This document shows positions 61,803 to 64,000 of a DNA stretch of 64,000 bases, piece after piece (the first letter of the stretch is position 1; every line of letters starts with the position of its first letter). The notes beneath the pieces were generated by a model. The model was not told the DNA's origin. It saw nothing but the letters and a program-made list of their open reading frames with translations, and ran no database searches. The position numbers were made by a program, and so were the translations under genes. Source of the stretch: an uncultured Prevotellaceae bacterium (lineage in GTDB: Bacteria > Bacteroidota > Bacteroidia > Bacteroidales > Bacteroidaceae); NCBI GenBank assembly GCA_902761905.1, contig CACWMK010000013.1:16495-80494 (forward strand), given 5' to 3'.

Positions 61803-61810
61803 TATATTTG
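61803..61810 (+). promoter_or_regulatory. -7 box TATATTTG of the DUF4332 gene
   Basis: TAnnTTTG 43 bases before ATG 61854, divergent from the rmuC promoter. Confidence 0.6.
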
Positions 61811-61853
61811 CGCCAACAATTCTATTCACCCATTAACTTAAAACTTTTTAATT

Positions 61854-62261
61854 ATGGATTACAAGATTATTGACATCGAAGGTGTTGGCGAGGTTTACGC
61901 CGAGAAACTGATTGCCGCTGGTATTAACAAGGTAAGTGAACTGCTGGCAAAGTGTGCAGCCCCTAAGGGACGCAAGGATTTGGCCGAGACTACAGGTATC
62001 CCCGAGAAGCTGATCCTGCGCTGGACCAACCACGCTGATCTGTTCCGTGTAAATGGCGTAGGCCCACAGTTTGCCGAGCTGCTCGAGAAGGCAGGTGTCG
62101 ACACTGTTAAGGAGTTCCGTCATCGTGTGCCCGAGAACCTCCAGCCCAAGCTCGAGGAAATCAACGCCCAATTCCACATCTGCGGCCGAGTACCCGCTGT
62201 AAGCGAAATCACCAAAATGGTAGAAGAAGCCAAGATGCTGGAACCAGTAATGACATACTAA
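61854..62261 (+). CDS. DUF4332 helix-hairpin-helix protein
   Basis: 135 residues. Two helix-hairpin-helix motifs: IEGVGEVYAEKLIAAGINKV near the start and VNGVGPQFAELLEKAGVDTV in the middle. They suggest non-specific DNA contact, typical of the DUF4332 family whose role is unknown. Divergently transcribed from rmuC. Confidence 0.87.
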   Translation: MDYKIIDIEGVGEVYAEKLIAAGINKVSELLAKCAAPKGRKDLAETTGIPEKLILRWTNHADLFRVNGVGPQFAELLEKAGVDTVKEFRHRVPENLQPKLEEINAQFHICGRVPAVSEITKMVEEAKMLEPVMTY

Positions 62262-62264
62262 ATG

Positions 62265-62292
62265 AAAATCCCCTCGATTGAGGGGATTTTTT
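62265..62292 (+). terminator. Terminator of the DUF4332 gene
   Basis: AAATCCCCTC and GAGGGGATTT form a stem with a 4-base loop, followed by TTTTATTTG. It also precedes the end of the convergent phosphatase gene and may serve both. Confidence 0.85.
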
Positions 62293-63553
62293 ATTTGTTA
62301 CAACGTTCGGTGTAGAACTTCTGAAAATCGCTCCACTTATAATACGGATAGGTGGATGTGGGCACAGGTAGCGTAGCCTCGTTTCCGTTCATCAGGCACT
62401 TCACCAGCACGTCGGCATCCTTCTTGTTACTACGATAGAATATCAGCTGAATGTTGCTGGCCTTACACGTCTCCCAACTCTGGTACACATTCTTCACCTC
62501 GTAAGGATTCTCAGGGTCCTTATCAGCACCGTTTATACCCATCAGGATAGTAAGCGGACCTAAACACGTGTCATGACCAAAGCGCAGGTCGGCTATATGG
62601 TCGCTGCTGCCATCGATGGCAGCGCCAGCCTTCTTCAGTATATCCTGCAGTATGGGAATCATCTGATACTGCGGACCGAATACCCATGAGTATGTTCCGA
62701 GGTTGTTGCCCTCCCATTCGGCAGCAATCTCCTCGTCGGCAATCAGACCTTCCATCATTCCTTCGTGACCAATGCTTGGCAGCGATGTGTACAGGTTTAT
62801 CAGATTGCTGGTGATGTGATGCAGTCGGCCTGGCAGCCCTTCGGTACTCACAAACATACGCTTGGCTATTTTGTCTCTCAGCACATCCACACTCTTAAAC
62901 TTATCACGGTTCTTCTCGTAGCGCGGTCTAACAAATCTGGGATAGTTATGCTTGATGGGATTCTGCCCGTCGGTAGGCACCACGGCATCCAGAGTAAAGC
63001 GCGATGACTGTTCGCGTATCTCTATCTTTGGATTGCACTGAACCAACTCCTGGCAGAAGGCCGACATGCTGATGACGCAACGCCCCACGAGCGATGAGAT
63101 AGCAAACACGTTTCCACCTTTCTTAAACACCTCGGGGAAGTTGTTGTACATGATACGGGCGATGCCCTGATGCTGCGCCCAACCCAGATCGGTCAGTTCG
63201 CTCACGCCTGTCTGCAACTCCTGCTTGGCAGCCATAAACTTCACTCTGAAGTTCTCGCCTGCGGCGGTCAACAACTGTTTCTCGTGGGCTACAGTCAGCA
63301 GAGTGTCAAGCTCCTTGTAGAGCGCACTGCTCCAGTAGTAGCGCGACCCATGACGTGCATAGTGGCTGATGTAGAACGGCTTGTAGCCACTAGGAGCCTT
63401 GGTGAGTTTTGGCGTCTCGAGCAGATACGGATAGTCCGTACCATACGCCTTACGAGGATCAGCCTTCAGTTGGTCTATGGCCGATACTTTCTGTCCCCAT
63501 ACCGTGAGGATCGACAGTAGCGCAAAGGCTACACAAAGAATTCTTTTTTTCAT
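62291..63553 (-). CDS. Secreted histidine acid phosphatase (inositol-phosphatase-like)
   Basis: 420 residues from MKKRILCVAFALLSILTVWG; the extra codons to 63580 reach into the promoter. Branch-2 histidine phosphatase signatures: ISHYARHGSRYYWSS (RHGxR) and DLRFGHDTCLGPLTIL (HD proton donor). Length and body match Bacteroidota MINPP/phytase-like enzymes, which remove phosphate from inositol phosphates; the HD in place of HAE leaves substrate open. Confidence 0.87.
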   Translation of the reverse strand: MKKRILCVAFALLSILTVWGQKVSAIDQLKADPRKAYGTDYPYLLETPKLTKAPSGYKPFYISHYARHGSRYYWSSALYKELDTLLTVAHEKQLLTAAGENFRVKFMAAKQELQTGVSELTDLGWAQHQGIARIMYNNFPEVFKKGGNVFAISSLVGRCVISMSAFCQELVQCNPKIEIREQSSRFTLDAVVPTDGQNPIKHNYPRFVRPRYEKNRDKFKSVDVLRDKIAKRMFVSTEGLPGRLHHITSNLINLYTSLPSIGHEGMMEGLIADEEIAAEWEGNNLGTYSWVFGPQYQMIPILQDILKKAGAAIDGSSDHIADLRFGHDTCLGPLTILMGINGADKDPENPYEVKNVYQSWETCKASNIQLIFYRSNKKDADVLVKCLMNGNEATLPVPTSTYPYYKWSDFQKFYTERCNK

Positions 63554-63577
63554 TTTCAATTTAGTTATTCGCTGGTG

Positions 63578-63585
63578 CAAATATA
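63578..63585 (-). promoter_or_regulatory. -7 box TATATTTG of the phosphatase gene
   Basis: Minus-strand TAnnTTTG, 24 bases before ATG 63553. Confidence 0.6.
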
Positions 63586-63637
63586 CAACATATTACCGAA
63601 ACTACAAAATAAAAACGCAAAAAAATCCCTCCACACC

Positions 63638-63890
63638 TGTCATCTCGACTAAGCGTCTCTTCTTACACTGTCATCTCGACTAAGCGCCTCTTCTTACACT
63701 GTCATCTCGACTAAGCGCCTCTTCTTACACTGCCATCTCGACTAAGCGCCTCTTCTTACACTGCCATCTCGACTAAGCGCCTCTTCTTACACCGTCATCT
63801 CGACTAAGCGCAGCGCATGGAGAGATCTCTCGACTACGCTCGAGATGACAAGGAGGGGAGAGTGCTCGAGATGACAAGGAGGGGAGGGAT
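63638..63890. repeat. Composite dispersed repeat B (31-bp units plus core)
   Basis: Five 31-base units starting TGTCATCTCGACTAAGCG (63638-63792), then the same core as repeat A in reverse orientation (63793-63849), then two units with CTCGAGATGACAAGGAGGGG. It fills nearly all of the gene-free stretch 63586-63894. Confidence 0.9.
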
Positions 63891-63894
63891 TCAT

Positions 63895-64000
63895 TTACTT
63901 AGGCTGGAGATCTTTGTATTCACTGCTGCACTTGTAGCAGGGACAGGGCTTGGTGGCGCCTGGGAGTTCGCAGTGGCCTACGATGCGGGCCTGGGGGTAG
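63895..64000 (-). CDS. N-acetylmuramoyl-L-alanine amidase, C-terminal end
   Basis: The gene's 5' part lies beyond the window. The visible 34 residues read YPQARIVGHCELPGATKPCP and end in YKDLQPK. GHCELPG followed by CPCYK matches the end of T7-lysozyme-like amidases (Amidase_2), where the His and Cys bind zinc. In Bacteroidota these often accompany VirE/DUF3987 genes or phage remnants. Confidence 0.8.
   Translation of the reverse strand, partial: YPQARIVGHCELPGATKPCPCYKCSSEYKDLQPK

Noticed and set aside
59655-63890. CRISPR array at the tandem repeats
   Set aside because: Units are contiguous copies of the same sequence without unique spacers, and no cas gene is present.

Overview
The window comes from a member of the Bacteroidales, most likely a Prevotella-like gut or rumen species. 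Almost every transcription unit starts behind the Bacteroidota -7 box TAnnTTTG, Shine-Dalgarno sites are weak, and type IX secretion genes (porX, porW/sprE, porT) lie among Bacteroidales-type genes: PL10 pectate lyase, GH53 galactanase, GH2- and GH3-like enzymes, the exbB-exbD-exbD-tonB cluster, a START-like protein, DUF4332 and a stand-alone AICAR formyltransferase.

Layout. 1-9.3 kb is core: the 3' part of dnaE, trxA, then a leftward operon aroA, small Cys-rich membrane protein, porW, porX, tsaE, then a secreted pectate lyase and tRNA-Pro. 9.3-22.1 kb, between tRNA-Pro and a CAT tRNA, is accessory. It has a GNAT/small-protein pair shaped like a toxin-antitoxin module inside 71-72 bp direct repeats, a MoxR/RavA fragment, a HigA-like N-terminal fragment, a long non-coding tract of stacked inverted repeats with promoters, two unknown genes and a VirE_N/BT4734-like primase-helicase, an orphan XRE regulator, a TPR protein, a GH2-like protein and a DUF234-type ATPase behind paired palindromes. 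22.2-32.9 kb is core: START-like protein, LptF/G permease, ribBA, aspartate aminotransferase, and the Exb/TonB operon with a PstS-like lipoprotein and a TPR protein. 33.0-39.2 kb holds a 55-residue ferredoxin, porT, a 5'-nucleotidase split in two genes, an apparently broken rplS, AICAR formyltransferase and the galactanase. 39.2-47.9 kb is a nine-gene leftward operon: a simple ABC exporter, a YtrA-type GntR regulator and a MacB-like tripartite pump with TolC, behind an inverted-repeat operator. 48.1-64 kb holds nadK, a GH3 enzyme, a DJ-1 protein, ispD, recG, cell-wall hydrolases, a CapA-like protein, a HerA-like ATPase, a phosphopantetheinyl transferase, rmuC, a DUF4332 protein, an inositol-phosphatase-like enzyme and the 3' end of an amidase.

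How the genes work together. PorX, PorW and PorT belong to type IX secretion, and the galactanase carries a C-terminal tail resembling a type IX sorting signal. The Exb/TonB cluster would energise outer-membrane uptake, fitting the plant cell-wall enzymes (pectate lyase, galactanase, GH3).

Points that stand out: the frameshifting deletion in rplS; the structured tract and unknown operon at 12-16.8 kb; the repeat-bracketed GNAT module; heptamer tandem repeats at several places, one inside ispD; and an inverted pair of large composite repeats flanking 59.8-63.6 kb. No insertion sequence, integrase or CRISPR array was seen. Every assignment rests on reading the sequence; no database search was run.
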